Source: Maribacter sp. 1_MG-2023 (GTDB lineage Bacteria; Bacteroidota; Bacteroidia; Flavobacteriales; Flavobacteriaceae). From it: a stretch of DNA of 64,000 nucleotides. The translations under genes were made by a program, and so were the position numbers. Every line of letters begins with the position of its first letter. Position 1 is the first letter of the stretch. Positions 26,950 to 37,400 of this stretch are shown piece by piece. The notes under the pieces were generated by a model that did not search any database, was not told where the DNA came from, and worked only from the letters and a program-made list of their open reading frames with translations. The stretch lies in contig NZ_JAUOPN010000010.1 in the NCBI RefSeq assembly GCF_030547005.1, forward strand, positions 62,001 through 126,000, in the 5' to 3' direction.

Positions 26950-27588
26950 ATGAAAAAGTTATTTGTAGTATTATCAGTGATGTTAATGGGTTGTTCTTCT
27001 ATTAGTTTAGTAGAAAACTGGAAAAACCCCGATATCGTAATTTTCAATGCCAATAAAGTTCTAATCGTAGGCATGGCACAAAATGATGATACGCGAGAAA
27101 ACTTTGAAAGCAAACTACAAAAAGAATTTACTAGTAGAGATGTAGAAGCATGGCGAAGTGTAGATATTTTTGACCTTTCTCTTACCGATTCTCGTAAGAC
27201 CGATAAAGAACTAGACGATGTGGAACAAAGCCTTTTAGACAAAGATTTTGATGCCATTTTACTTACAAAAATAATAGGGTCTGAAAATCGTGAAAGCTTT
27301 GTAAAATCAATCTCTAGATGGGATGACCACCAGTCTAGATTTAATGACGATTATTTAGAGCACCAAGGCATTTATTACGACGATAACTACTACGAAAAAT
27401 ATACAATTTACCATGCGGAGACAACATTATATTGTATTTGTGAAGGTAAAGAAAGAGCTATGATTTGGAGGGGGATCATTGAAATTACTGAGCCAGACAA
27501 CATTAACAAGGCAATTAATGATTACGTTAAAATGATCATTGTTGCTATGGAAGATCAAGATTTGGTATTTACTTCTCAGGTAGAATAA
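26950..27588 (+). CDS. Putative lipoprotein of unknown function
   Basis: A 212-residue protein with a lipobox (SVMLMGCSS, Cys near residue 15), so probably membrane-anchored. The mature part starts with VENWKNPDI and a VLIVGMAQNDDTRENFESKL strand-helix segment, resembling small lipoproteins of Bacteroidota and Proteobacteria that fold like TolB N-terminal or DUF4136-type domains; I cannot assign a family firmly. It has its own Crp/Fnr-type promoter and converges on the cardiolipin synthase gene 9 bp away. Confidence 0.75.
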   Translation: MKKLFVVLSVMLMGCSSISLVENWKNPDIVIFNANKVLIVGMAQNDDTRENFESKLQKEFTSRDVEAWRSVDIFDLSLTDSRKTDKELDDVEQSLLDKDFDAILLTKIIGSENRESFVKSISRWDDHQSRFNDDYLEHQGIYYDDNYYEKYTIYHAETTLYCICEGKERAMIWRGIIEITEPDNINKAINDYVKMIIVAMEDQDLVFTSQVE

Positions 27589-27597
27589 AACTGGATG

Positions 27598-29007
27598 CTA
27601 AAATAACGGGCTTAGCACTTTGCCAACACCTTCTTTTAGCTTTTTGCTCCAAGGTCTTTTTATAAATTCATCATAAGTTAATTCATTGCTGACAAGACAA
27701 TCATTTAGAAAATCTTCTTTCAATTGTTTGGCAATTTGCTTGTGATACATAATAGCATTTACCTCATAATTTTGCTCAAAGCTTCGGTCATCTAAATTTG
27801 CTGTACCGATAGAAGATATGGCGTCGTCGCTCACCATTATTTTACTATGTAGAAAGCCGTCTGGGAAAAGATATATTTTAATACCTGCTTTTAAGAACAG
27901 CTCAAAATAAGAATGCACCGACCAACTTACAACCTGGTTATCTGCCTTTTCTGATACAAGCAACCTAACATCTACTCCACTCAACGCTGCAGTTTGTAAC
28001 GCCCTAACCAATGCCTGCCCTGGTATAATATATGGGTTGGTGATATAAATATAGTTCTTGGCCATATTTATCATAGAAAAATATGTTTGTTCTAGTACCG
28101 GAAAATCATCATCTGGACCGCCGGCAACTATTTGTACCAACTCATTTGCATTAGATTCTGGTTCAGTAGGCAGTGGTAATTTTATAGCTTCTAGTAATTG
28201 TGTGCTGACCAAGTACCAATCTGTCATAAAAACCTGATCTAGTTGCGTAGCAGCAGGACCTATTAATCTTAAATGCATATCATGCCATTTACCTAGACCA
28301 ACTTGACCTTTTAAATATTTATCAGATACATTAATACCACCGGTAAAAGCAATTTCACCATCTACAACAATTATTTTACGATGGTTTCTAAAATTTAAGG
28401 AAGAAAAGTACCTGCCAAATTTAAATGGCAGAAAAGAATAAACCTCTACTCCAATTTCTAAAAGTTTCTTTAGGTATTTCTTGCTTAACGAGAAACTACC
28501 TATACCATCATAAATCATTCGTACCGCTATACCATGCGCTATCTTTTCTTTAAATAATACCAATAACCTATTGGCTAGATCTCCGTCTTCATAAATGTAA
28601 TACTGAATATGTATTCTGACTTTTGCTCCTTCTAATGCCTCAAATATAGTTTCAAAAGTTGTTCTGCCGTCTTTCAATATTTTTAGATCATTGCCTGAAG
28701 TTGGCGGATAATGAGAATTCTTATAACTAAGCGTAATCAATTTACCATACTTACCATCAAAAACGTTGATCTGTTCTTTATTGGGCTTAGGTAACTTTTT
28801 GAACAATTCTTTTTGATTCTGAATAAGCTTGTGCCTTCTTCTGTTTCGACCTAATAATAAATAAAGGAAAATACCACCCACAGGCATTGCAAAAATCGTT
28901 AAAAGCCAAGCCAGGTTTTTTGTAGGCTTTGCTCCATATAATAAGATAGACAGCACTATAGACAATGCTATTAATACATAAATACCAATAAAAATTGAAG
29001 TCCACAT
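27598..29007 (-). CDS. cls: Cardiolipin synthase (phospholipase D family)
   Basis: A 469-residue membrane enzyme condensing two phosphatidylglycerols, or PG with another lipid, to cardiolipin. Two N-terminal helices (residues about 3-50) precede two PLD domains with HKD motifs: HRKIIVVDGEIAFTGG in the first and HSKIMVSDDAISSIGTANLD in the second. The start at 29007 begins the first helix. It lies 68 bp after the ABC ATPase gene on the same strand and may be a distal operon member. A weak palindrome-like sequence at 29069 lacks a -7 box. Confidence 0.93.
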   Translation of the reverse strand: MWTSIFIGIYVLIALSIVLSILLYGAKPTKNLAWLLTIFAMPVGGIFLYLLLGRNRRRHKLIQNQKELFKKLPKPNKEQINVFDGKYGKLITLSYKNSHYPPTSGNDLKILKDGRTTFETIFEALEGAKVRIHIQYYIYEDGDLANRLLVLFKEKIAHGIAVRMIYDGIGSFSLSKKYLKKLLEIGVEVYSFLPFKFGRYFSSLNFRNHRKIIVVDGEIAFTGGINVSDKYLKGQVGLGKWHDMHLRLIGPAATQLDQVFMTDWYLVSTQLLEAIKLPLPTEPESNANELVQIVAGGPDDDFPVLEQTYFSMINMAKNYIYITNPYIIPGQALVRALQTAALSGVDVRLLVSEKADNQVVSWSVHSYFELFLKAGIKIYLFPDGFLHSKIMVSDDAISSIGTANLDDRSFEQNYEVNAIMYHKQIAKQLKEDFLNDCLVSNELTYDEFIKRPWSKKLKEGVGKVLSPLF

Positions 29008-29075
29008 AAAGTTTGTATTCTAGAAATCACATGGCCTCTAGTGCTATTTACTTGAAAGACTTTAAATGTGATTTG

Positions 29076-29765
29076 TTACAAGTTACTAGATTTACCAACA
29101 ATACGACCATCTTCCATTTGAATTATATAATCTGTACGTTTGGCAAAGTCCTCATCATGCGTAACAACAAGCAATGACAACCCTTCCTCTTCTTTTAATT
29201 GCTTGAAAATATTAAAAACATTATCAGAGTTGTAACTATCTAAATTACCTGTAGGTTCGTCACCCATAAGTATGGACGGATTATTAATTAGCGCTCTAGC
29301 AATCGCTACACGTTGCTTTTCTCCTCCAGAAATTCGAGATGCTTTTTGTAACGCTAAAGACTCTATACCTAACATTTTCAATTTTTGCATAGCATCATGT
29401 TCTATCTCTTGATGACTTTTACGAGCTAACTTTTTTGCAGGCAACATTACATTTTCAACCACACTAAATTCAGATAATAAATAATGAAACTGAAATACGA
29501 AGCCTATATTTTCGTTCCTAATAAGCGATAATTCGGTTGCAGACAAACCGGTTACTAACTTGTTGTTCAAGAACAATTCTCCCGTATATTCTGTATCCAT
29601 CGTTGACAAAATATACAACAATGTAGATTTTCCAGAACCAGATTTCCCCATAATAGAAGCAAATTCCCCATTGAATATTTTAAAGGAAATATCTTTTAAA
29701 ACATGAAAATCTTTTGGCTTATGAAAGTGCTTATTTATATCTTTTGCTTCTAATACAATATCCAT
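29076..29765 (-). CDS. ABC transporter ATP-binding protein (LolD/MacB type)
   Basis: A 229-residue ATPase with Walker A (GKSGSGKST), Q-loop (FVFQFHYLL), signature (RISGGEKQRVAIARA), Walker B with catalytic Glu (ILMGDEP) and H-loop (VVTHDED). Length and sequence fit the LolD/MacB/FtsE group that energises FtsX-like permeases. It starts 10 bp after the permease gene and completes a fusion-protein/permease/ATPase exporter set. Confidence 0.93.
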   Translation of the reverse strand: MDIVLEAKDINKHFHKPKDFHVLKDISFKIFNGEFASIMGKSGSGKSTLLYILSTMDTEYTGELFLNNKLVTGLSATELSLIRNENIGFVFQFHYLLSEFSVVENVMLPAKKLARKSHQEIEHDAMQKLKMLGIESLALQKASRISGGEKQRVAIARALINNPSILMGDEPTGNLDSYNSDNVFNIFKQLKEEEGLSLLVVTHDEDFAKRTDYIIQMEDGRIVGKSSNL

Positions 29766-29775
29766 TTACTATTTC

Positions 29776-31035
29776 TTAAGTACCCCTTATAATTTTTACC
29801 GGATCAATATGCTTTGCTTTAATAGAGGGCAACCACCCTGCTATAAAAGTTGAAATTAACGCAAAGACAATACCTATAACGTAATACATTACACTAAAAT
29901 CAACCGGATACGTTGTCATTGTAGGTAAAGCTTCTGTCTTAAAGGGAACCCCATCAATTAATACCGAAAGAATAAAACCTAAAACTAAACCTAAAACGCC
30001 ACCCACTATACCAATAATCATTGCCTGGCTCATAAAAATGTACTGTACATCTTTACCTGAAAAACCTGTAGCCTTTAAAATGGCTATATCTTTCATTTTT
30101 TCATAAATAAGCATGTTTAGAATATTATATATTCCGAAGCCTGCTACTATTAAAAGAGTTATTGAAACCGCATAGGTTATTAAGTTACGAATGTTGGTAC
30201 CGGTCTCAAATTGGGCATTTGCTTCATTAATATCGGTCGCTGTAACATCAAATTGTTTTTCGAAACCCTTTGCCAATATTGGAGCATTTTCAATATTGTT
30301 TAATTTTATATTTATATCTGTGATATAATTTTGTGCCTCTCCTAAAATTCGTTGTACCGTTTTTAAGTTACAATAGCTTTGAGAGTTATCGATATCTGCC
30401 ACTCCGCTTTGATAAATACCTACTATTTTCAATGGAAAAACAGCTCCTTGCGCAGTACTAATCTGCACTCTATCGCCAATTCTTAACGACATTTTGCTAG
30501 CAAGGCCTGAGCCTAACAAAATTCCATTATCCATAGTATTCAAAGCTTCTGGTGAGCCCTCAATGATATAATCGCGCATATTAGAAAGCCGAGTTTCTTC
30601 CATAATGTCAACACCTATCAAATTACCCGACAATTCTATAGAACCCGATAAATAAAATATCTGTGCGCGTACTTGTGCCGTTGCTCCTTTTACCTCATCC
30701 ATTTGCTTTAAAAGATTTAAAATAGGAAGCGCATTATGGATTTTTTTCTGTCCGTTTTTCGGCTTTATAGAACTGATCATTTGAACAGAATTATTAAACT
30801 GCTCATACAGCGAAACTGGCTGATCAATGGTTGGTTCTATTTCATTATACAAATGAATATGTGGTGTTTGGTTCAATACCAAGTCATCTAACATATTGTT
30901 TAGACCGGTCATAAAGCTTACCATGGTAATGTAAGCACCTATACCAAAAGTAACGCCCAGTGCTGCCGTTGCTGTAGATTTCATCTTGGTAAGAAGATGT
31001 GTTTTAGCGATATTTAGTATAACTGGCCAATTCAT
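29776..31035 (-). CDS. ABC transporter permease (MacB/LolC, FtsX family)
   Basis: A 419-residue permease with an N-terminal transmembrane helix (residues about 17-40), a large periplasmic MacB-type core domain (about 40-275), and three C-terminal helices (ITLLIVAGFGIYNILN, then GIVGGVLGLVLGFILSVL and YVIGIVFALISTF) ending PVKIIRGT. This is the FtsX/MacB topology of mechanotransmission exporters. It overlaps the end of the fusion-protein gene by one base. Substrate unknown; lipids, lipoproteins or toxic peptides are possibilities. Confidence 0.92.
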   Translation of the reverse strand: MNWPVILNIAKTHLLTKMKSTATAALGVTFGIGAYITMVSFMTGLNNMLDDLVLNQTPHIHLYNEIEPTIDQPVSLYEQFNNSVQMISSIKPKNGQKKIHNALPILNLLKQMDEVKGATAQVRAQIFYLSGSIELSGNLIGVDIMEETRLSNMRDYIIEGSPEALNTMDNGILLGSGLASKMSLRIGDRVQISTAQGAVFPLKIVGIYQSGVADIDNSQSYCNLKTVQRILGEAQNYITDINIKLNNIENAPILAKGFEKQFDVTATDINEANAQFETGTNIRNLITYAVSITLLIVAGFGIYNILNMLIYEKMKDIAILKATGFSGKDVQYIFMSQAMIIGIVGGVLGLVLGFILSVLIDGVPFKTEALPTMTTYPVDFSVMYYVIGIVFALISTFIAGWLPSIKAKHIDPVKIIRGT

Positions 31036-32117
31036 TATTTAACTGGCTTTAAAATCATATCATTTTCGGTTATACCCGAAATAATTTCGACCCTTTCTAA
31101 GTTTTCAGCTCCTACTTCAACCGTTACGGTACCCTCTTCAGTTATTACTTTATTACCATCAACTAAATAATCTCTGGGTATGGTAAGTGCATCTTCTTTT
31201 TCTGAAATTACAATATTACCCTCGCCCGCAAGACCAGGATATAATACCTTGGGCGGATTTTTAAATAGTGCCTCAACCTTAAATGTTTGTGATGTTTCAT
31301 CTTTTTGAGGATATATCTTGCTCACCGTAGCCGTAAAAACCTCCATTGGGTATGCATCTAAGGTTATCAATGTTTTCTGACCTAATTTAATTTTAATGAT
31401 ATCTACCTCATCTATCAACATTTCTATTTTAAAGTCGGTAGCGCTACCAATTGCACCTAATGGCTCTAGTGTATTAATTAGTTCACCAGGTTCTTTAAAC
31501 AAGGCATAAACCTTACCGTTAATCTTGCTATTAATAGTATAATCTTCTGCTATAATTTTTGAGGATGAATAACTGTTTTTAGCTTGCTGTAAAGCAGTCT
31601 CTAAATCATTTTTTGTTCTTTCATAACTAGACTTTTGTTGATTTAGTTGATTTCTTGAAAGCTCATAGTTCAACTTTTGAGTATCGAACTCTGCTTTTGA
31701 TCCTATATTCTGCTCCCAAAGTCGTTTCTGCCTAGCAAAATTGATAGAATCGTTATTAAACTTTAGTTCTGCTGCGTAAATATCATCTTCAATACTTTTT
31801 AAAATAGCGGCATTTCCTTGAAAGTTTTCTTTGGACTGCTGTAAGGTTAAATATGCGTTTTCTGAATTTAATTTAGGAGTGCGATTATTTATCTGCAGAA
31901 TAGGATCTCCCTTTTTGACCAAATCTCCCTCTTCTACTAGGTTATCATCTAAAATACCAGCTACAACTGCATAAACTTGATATATGCTATCTGGTTGAAC
32001 TGTGGCAGACGCATATACCGAAGATATCAATTGAGATTTTTTCGGAAATACCTTTTCTTGTTTCTCTCCACAAGAAAGAAAAAGCAGAAATAGTACACTA
32101 ATGTTCAGATATCGCAT
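31035..32117 (-). CDS. Periplasmic adaptor (HlyD/MacA-type) lipoprotein
   Basis: A 360-residue membrane-fusion protein with a lipobox (LFLLFLSCGEKQ). It shows a split biotinyl-lipoyl domain (YAVVAGILDDNLVEEGDLVK and INSKINGKVYALFKEPGELI) around a long coiled-coil hairpin (residues about 80-175), then beta-barrel domains. First gene of a MacA/MacB/LolD-like operon. A Crp/Fnr-type site with a TTATTTTG box precedes it at the standard distance, which links this exporter to the USP regulon. Confidence 0.9.
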   Translation of the reverse strand: MRYLNISVLFLLFLSCGEKQEKVFPKKSQLISSVYASATVQPDSIYQVYAVVAGILDDNLVEEGDLVKKGDPILQINNRTPKLNSENAYLTLQQSKENFQGNAAILKSIEDDIYAAELKFNNDSINFARQKRLWEQNIGSKAEFDTQKLNYELSRNQLNQQKSSYERTKNDLETALQQAKNSYSSSKIIAEDYTINSKINGKVYALFKEPGELINTLEPLGAIGSATDFKIEMLIDEVDIIKIKLGQKTLITLDAYPMEVFTATVSKIYPQKDETSQTFKVEALFKNPPKVLYPGLAGEGNIVISEKEDALTIPRDYLVDGNKVITEEGTVTVEVGAENLERVEIISGITENDMILKPVK

Positions 32118-32138
32118 GAATTATAGATTATTATAATT

Positions 32139-32181
32139 CAAAATAACAGGAAATCTTTGTGGTATTATATGAGTAAAATCA
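32139..32181 (-). promoter_or_regulatory. Crp/Fnr-type site and -7 box of the exporter operon
   Basis: On the minus strand TGATTTTACTCA (32181-32170, one base off the core) is followed by TTATTTTG (32146-32139) at 29.5 bp. The centre is 58 nt before the start at 32117. The weakest palindrome of the set, but the geometry is exact. Confidence 0.58.
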
Positions 32182-32290
32182 TACCTGGAAGAATCTTGGT
32201 ATAAACACCATAAAATTATGAAGGTGAATCAAAAGAATATATAAGTCGTATTCACTTTAAATTCAAATAAAATTGACGATTTCAAAGCAT

Positions 32291-32321
32291 AAAAAAACCG
32301 AGATTTTCATCTCGGTTTTTT
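32291..32321. terminator. Terminator after the Lys-rich protein gene
   Basis: The stem AACCGAGAT/ATCTCGGTT with a 4-nt loop is flanked by an A run and a T run, so it can work in both directions; on the minus strand it ends the Lys-rich gene. Confidence 0.9.
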
Positions 32322-32326
32322 CTATC

Positions 32327-32755
32327 TTATTTTAAAGCTTTTTTAAGTTTTGCCTTTTTACTTTTCAGTCTTTTAACCGAGGTGCTTAACTTGCTTTTTA
32401 TTTTTTTGATTTTACTTTTCTTTGCATCTTTCTTTTTAGCTTTCTTCAACTTGCTCTTTAAATCATCAACTTTTTTAGCTGATTTTTTAATTTTTTTAAT
32501 TGCTGCCTTCATCTTTTTACTTAATTTAAAATTACTTGACTTAATCTGCTTATTAATTTCCCTCTTCTTTTTGGAAATATCCTTTTTCTTCGTTTTCTCT
32601 TTTTTCGGATCATCAGGCGGCACCTCTGTATCGAAATCTGCTTCTAGATTTTCAATCGCATCAACAATTGTTACACCCTGCTCTTGTACTACCGTGCTAT
32701 CTTGTGATAATGGTTGTTCATCCGCTAACACATTATTATTATTTTCTATGACCAT
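32327..32755 (-). CDS. Lysine-rich histone H1-like protein
   Basis: A 142-residue protein with an acidic N-terminal third (residues 1-50, rich in Glu, Asp, Gln and Val) and an extremely basic C-terminal part of about 90 residues, mostly Lys with Ala, Ile and Leu (for example KKSAKKVDDLKSKLKKAKKK). This resembles bacterial H1-like chromatin proteins, although a lysine-rich helical protein that binds RNA or polyanions is also possible. It has no signal peptide, a strong downstream terminator, and no Crp/Fnr-type site upstream. Confidence 0.6.
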   Translation of the reverse strand: MVIENNNNVLADEQPLSQDSTVVQEQGVTIVDAIENLEADFDTEVPPDDPKKEKTKKKDISKKKREINKQIKSSNFKLSKKMKAAIKKIKKSAKKVDDLKSKLKKAKKKDAKKSKIKKIKSKLSTSVKRLKSKKAKLKKALK

Positions 32756-32924
32756 TATTCTGTTTACTATTTATATACATAAAATTAACATTAATTTTAC
32801 ATATAACAAATCTATAGCGTATTTTAATTAAACTTAAAATCATGCTATCTAGGGGTATTCTATATCAAGCATAATTTGCTTAAATATTGATTTACCATAT
32901 TTAAATCATCTTCGATTAAACCTT

Positions 32925-33221
32925 TTAACTATAACTGCAGCAAGAAATTCGGGCAGAGAATCGGCAGAAATACGAACACAAACAAAAAGAACAAAACAGC
33001 CCATAGTACCCCATTAGAAGTGAGTAAATTATAATATCTCCTTTAACCTTTGGTTTTAATGAATGGGCTAGCAGACCGTGAACACCCATGCTAAACAAGG
33101 TGAAAATGATTGCTGAAATTGTAATTAAGTATGCTTTTGAATGTGTGTCTCTAATGGTGAACAAATAAAAACCTAATCCTAATGCAATCGCTATTTTAAT
33201 ACTATAAATTCTTCTTGCCAT
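32925..33221 (-). pseudogene. Frameshifted duplicate of a small membrane protein gene
   Basis: The first ~70 residues match the intact 97-residue membrane protein at 39887-40180 almost exactly. Then one base is lost (around 33010-33016; the intact copy has an extra G in its GTACGCCCAT stretch) and the rest is out of frame. The copy has thus lost its third helix and ends in an unrelated Cys/Ser-rich tail. It is part of a ~735-bp duplicated segment with the USP fragment next to it. Confidence 0.82.
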
Positions 33222-33668
33222 GACTTACTGTTTTAAAGTGCTTGTTTGAAATAAAATAATTGATAATTTGATCCTCTAAAACTTAAGAGCGGTACTCTAC
33301 CGTAAAATTCCATTTTCTTCACTAAATCTCTATGAAATACGTTTTTTAGAATTCCCTTATGTTCTCTTTCAAGCATGACCACTAAATCTGCATTTGTATC
33401 ACCTAGGTACATTCTAAGCGTTTCAAATACATCTTCTGTAAACAATAATTCAAAATCAATTTGATCATAAGTTACTTTTTCATTGAGCATCTCTTTAAAC
33501 CACTCTAGCTGCATTTCTCCTTTGTATTCATCTTTAGTAGAAATATGAACCACTTTTATAGCTGCTTTTAACTGTTGGTCCATTTCTACCAACTTACGAA
33601 TGGCATATATATCTTCTTCTTCAAAATCAGTTGCATATACTATATTCTTAATAGGCATATAAGAAGTA
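32935..33668. repeat. Decayed copy of a segment also at 39891-40628
   Basis: About 735 bp are near-identical to 39891-40628, covering the small membrane protein gene and the C-terminal half of the USP gene, in the same orientation. The two copies lie about 7 kb apart and flank the porin fragment and the nrfHA-ccsBA operon. The upstream copy is the degraded one. Confidence 0.85.
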
Positions 33669-33691
33669 TGCAATTTGGGTAGTTTCATCAA
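33233..33691 (-). pseudogene. Truncated duplicate of a universal stress protein gene (C-terminal half only)
   Basis: From about residue 12 this 152-residue ORF is nearly identical to the C-terminal half of the USP at 40192-41067 (IKNIVYATDFEEEDIYAIRKL to the same end, SYGRVPLLSFRGSN-type). Homology stops near 33668; the N-terminal domain with the ATP-binding glycine motif is missing and replaced by unrelated codons. No Crp/Fnr-type promoter remains. It may be a silent remnant or, less likely, a small expressed single-domain USP. Confidence 0.78.
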
Positions 33692-33765
33692 GAATGGAAT
33701 GGTCTTTCTTCGAGTTTTTTACTGCTCAATAAGGGACTTCAATATATAAATCAAATCAACCCAGA

Positions 33766-34397
33766 AATAATGAAACTCGTTATAGCCAAACAATTGGCGC
33801 ACATTTAAATGGTAATGTTCAAAAATTAGCATGTATGGCTAATCTTTATTATCAATTTAGGAAAGATGTAAACGATAATGCCTTAAGTGCCTACCTATTT
33901 TCCTTGGAAGCCAACCATCATTTAAATTCTACGTGGTCTTTGAATATTGGCGTTGAAATTATTAGTGGTAATGATAATGGATCTTCGTCTAATGTAAAAA
34001 CAAGGCTTTTTCTCCTTTTTATGGTACCAACCATAAATTTAACGGTCTAAAGGATTATTTCTACGTAGGAAACCATGCCAATAATGTTGGGTAAACGGAT
34101 AGATATTTAGAGACAAATGTAAAAGTCGGTGATAAGACTTCATTGAATCTACGACTGCATAACTTTTCTGCTCCTGCAGAAATACAAGGCACAGATACAA
34201 TACAACTTGGTATTGAAACAGACCTAACACTAAACTATAATTTTAAAAAAGACATCAATATTAAAGCGGGTTATTCACAACTTTTTGCTGCCGAAGGGAT
34301 GGAATATCTAAAAAATAATTTTGATGATAATTCTAATTATTGAGGATGGATCATGGTAACCATCAACCCTACATTATTCACTACAAAACAAGACTAG
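33766..34397 (+). pseudogene. Degraded alginate-export-type porin fragment
   Basis: Joining frames gives the C-terminal ~210 residues of an outer-membrane porin of the alginate_export type (NETRYSQTIGAHLNGN, then FYGTNHKFNGLKDYFYVGNH and LRLHNFSAPAEIQG). It carries a frameshift near 34000-34020, an in-frame stop near 34092 (GGG TAA), and a TGA where Trp is expected near 34343. Its 5' half is absent. The fragment abuts the decayed USP copy, so this stretch is a gene graveyard. Confidence 0.75.
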
Positions 34398-34423
34398 TTA
34401 TAATATTCCGCTTAATTTAATTA

Positions 34424-37400
34424 TTATTTTGCCTTATCAAATTGACGCATTCTAAAGTAAGCTAAAGCAGAAGTAATTACAACAATTGCAATGAGCACAT
34501 AAATAAATTTAGGTACCGGTAATGGATCGCCAGCAGCATAACTATGCAACCCAGATAAATAATAATTAACTCCAAATGAAGTCATTATTATAGACCCAAA
34601 AGCAAAAACACTAGCAGCATTCAAAACATATTTACTTTTTAGTGCCGGTACAAACCGTAAGTGCAATACAATTGCATATATGATTATGGAAATCAAAGCC
34701 CAAGTTTCTTTTGGGTCCCAAGCCCAATAACGACCCCATGATTCATTTGCCCAAATACCACCCAAAAATGTACCTACAGATAATACGAATACACCTATGG
34801 TCATAGAAATTTCATTGATATAGGTCAACTCCTTTATTCTGATATTGATGGCTTCACTAGATTTTTTAGTTTTCATTATCATTAGTAGCAATACCATAAA
34901 ACCTAATATAAACGATAAGGCCAATGGCGCATAACTACTTACAATAGTAGCAACGTGTACTTTAAGCCAAAATGACTTTAATACCGGCATTAAGTTGGTA
35001 ATTTCAGGACTTAACCAATCTAGGTAACTAACAAATAGTAGCGAACCTGTAAATAGTGTTGCCAAAGGCAAAGAGAAATCAGATTTTCTAAAGGTCATTA
35101 AGCCACAAAGCATCAATACCCACGCAACAAAAATTAACATTTCATAACCATTGCTCCAAGGTGCATGTTGAGCTACATACCATCTTAAAATAATATTACC
35201 TGTAAATACCAAAAAGCTTATAAGGGAGAGTATTACCAAAATATTCCATAGTACATCAATATACCGTTTTTGCATAAATATTCTAGCCAAAGCTAAAGCC
35301 AACAATATAAAACCAAGTGTAAAAAACACCTGAAACAGCCAAAAATAAAGGTTCATTTCATTATACCATAATTCTGCTTCTACCCTTTGGTCATTGGGTA
35401 TAATTTCTACTCCTAAGGTACTTTGATAGGTGTCAATATAAGATAGTTTTTCATTAGCTTCTGCCCACTTCTTATCTGCAATATCATTAAAATAAGCCGG
35501 CGTTATCGACTGAACAAAACGCCCATCTTCTGGCGGAAAATCTTTAAAGTGATGGGTATAACTAAACCATGTATCATTTTCATCTAAACTATTGGGAAAA
35601 ATCTTTAAATAGTTTCCTGAAAATATATTGAACAAGATATTGAAACGCTCGTCAACTTTTAAAACTTCTTTATCAAATTCATTATGTTCTGCAGGTTTTT
35701 TTGCATTTGCTTCTTCAGCTACTTTGGTAAGTACATAATCTCCGCTTGGGTTTATTAAATCATCAAATGAGATCAGACCTTCTTCGGTAATTTTAAGGGC
35801 ATCAAAAAAAGTACCCCCTTTTTCTGCATCTATTTTAATGATAGGAATTTGTTGCCAAGCTCCTGGCGCAACATGCATTGCCAAAAATACTTGGTTAGCG
35901 TCTAAACGAATTTCTTTTCCGTTGACATTATATGTAAAATAAGGTTTACGAGATACTTTACGCAAAAATTCAGATGCCAGGGTGTTTATAGGTTTTACAC
36001 GGCCATCAAGATCTTGTACCATTAACCTACCGAAAAGATCTGAATGCTGTATATCTATATTTTGATGGGCAACCAAATCTGGAATGGAAATAGAATCATT
36101 AGATTGTTGCGCCTCTAGCCCTGTTGCTATTAAACCAAATAAAAACATAGCGATTACTTTGTTTTTACTTTTTAGCTTTTTCAACTTTTTATTGATAATT
36201 GTAAAATGTGAACTTTTCCCAAATAAGGTAAAAAACATCCCTATCATCATAAGAAAATAGCCCAAATAGGTAACGTTGGTTCCTAATACATCATGGTTTA
36301 CAGATAGAACGGTCCCCTTTTCATCTGTATCATAACTTGCTTGATAAAAACGATAACCCCCATAATCCAACACATTATTCATAAAAATTCTAAAGGGCAT
36401 TTTTGTATTCGTATCTAAAACCATTACCTCACTTGCATATGCAGACGGACTTTCAGATCCTGGATATCTATCTAACTGAAAATCATTCAACTGTATTTTA
36501 AACGGAGTTTCAATTGGCATAGCACCATAGGAAAATTGAAGATTAACACCTCCTAGATTTATCTCATGATGCGTAGGTAAAAAACCATCTCTATACAGCA
36601 ATGTTATTTCTTCTGTTTTATCTTCTACATGTACATTTAATACTAGAGCATCATCCTTTACCTTATCATTATCCTTTGGTTTTTCAGATGTACTAACCAA
36701 TTCAATACTACCAGAGTCATGAAAAGACAAAGGAACAAACGAAAGATCTCCAGAACGGTAAAGGGTTCTTAAATTCATGGGTTGTAACGTATCTCCCTTT
36801 ATAAGTCCGGCAGTTTGATCTGCCATAATAAAGAAGTCTAACTGATGAGGTGAAAATATCTTGAATTTGCCATCTTTTTCAATGAGATTGATAACATCTT
36901 CACCCGCAGCCTCAAAACCAATTTTATGTTTATGACTACCTATTTCTTCTATCTCACCCTTTTCAAGAAAAACGGTTTCACGTCCATTACCAGATGTTAC
37001 CACCATTTGTAATAATGGAACACCCGCTTCTTGATCATCTACAATTTCGGGCGTTGCGTCTGCTACAAATTGATTATGTGTTATCTTGATAGGTATATTC
37101 TCAAAATCTGTAGAGACGGTAAAATCATTATCGCTTAATGGCGAAAAATACAGTTCTTCTTGAAGATGTTTTGTTTTTTCCCCCTTAGCGATGTGTACCT
37201 GTAAATAATTTTTATCTGAAATTATGGTGCTTGATGTTTTACCCTCACGTATACGCATTACACCACCATAAGAATAATATCTAGTAATTCCGGCGCCTAT
37301 TATAATGACAATAAATGCAATATGAAACATTAAAATAGCCCATTTTTCTTTGCGCCAAAGTCTATACTTAAAAATATTAGCAGCAAAGCAAAGGCTTAAG

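Noticed and set aside
29069-29080. A palindrome-like TGATTTGTTACA upstream of cardiolipin synthase
   Set aside because: One half-site is off and the -7 position reads AGCACTAG, so it does not fit the 43-bp element.
32382-32831. A 149-codon plus-strand ORF opposite the Lys-rich gene
   Set aside because: Its Phe/Leu-rich sequence is simply the complement of Lys codons; the terminator and codon pattern favour the minus-strand gene.
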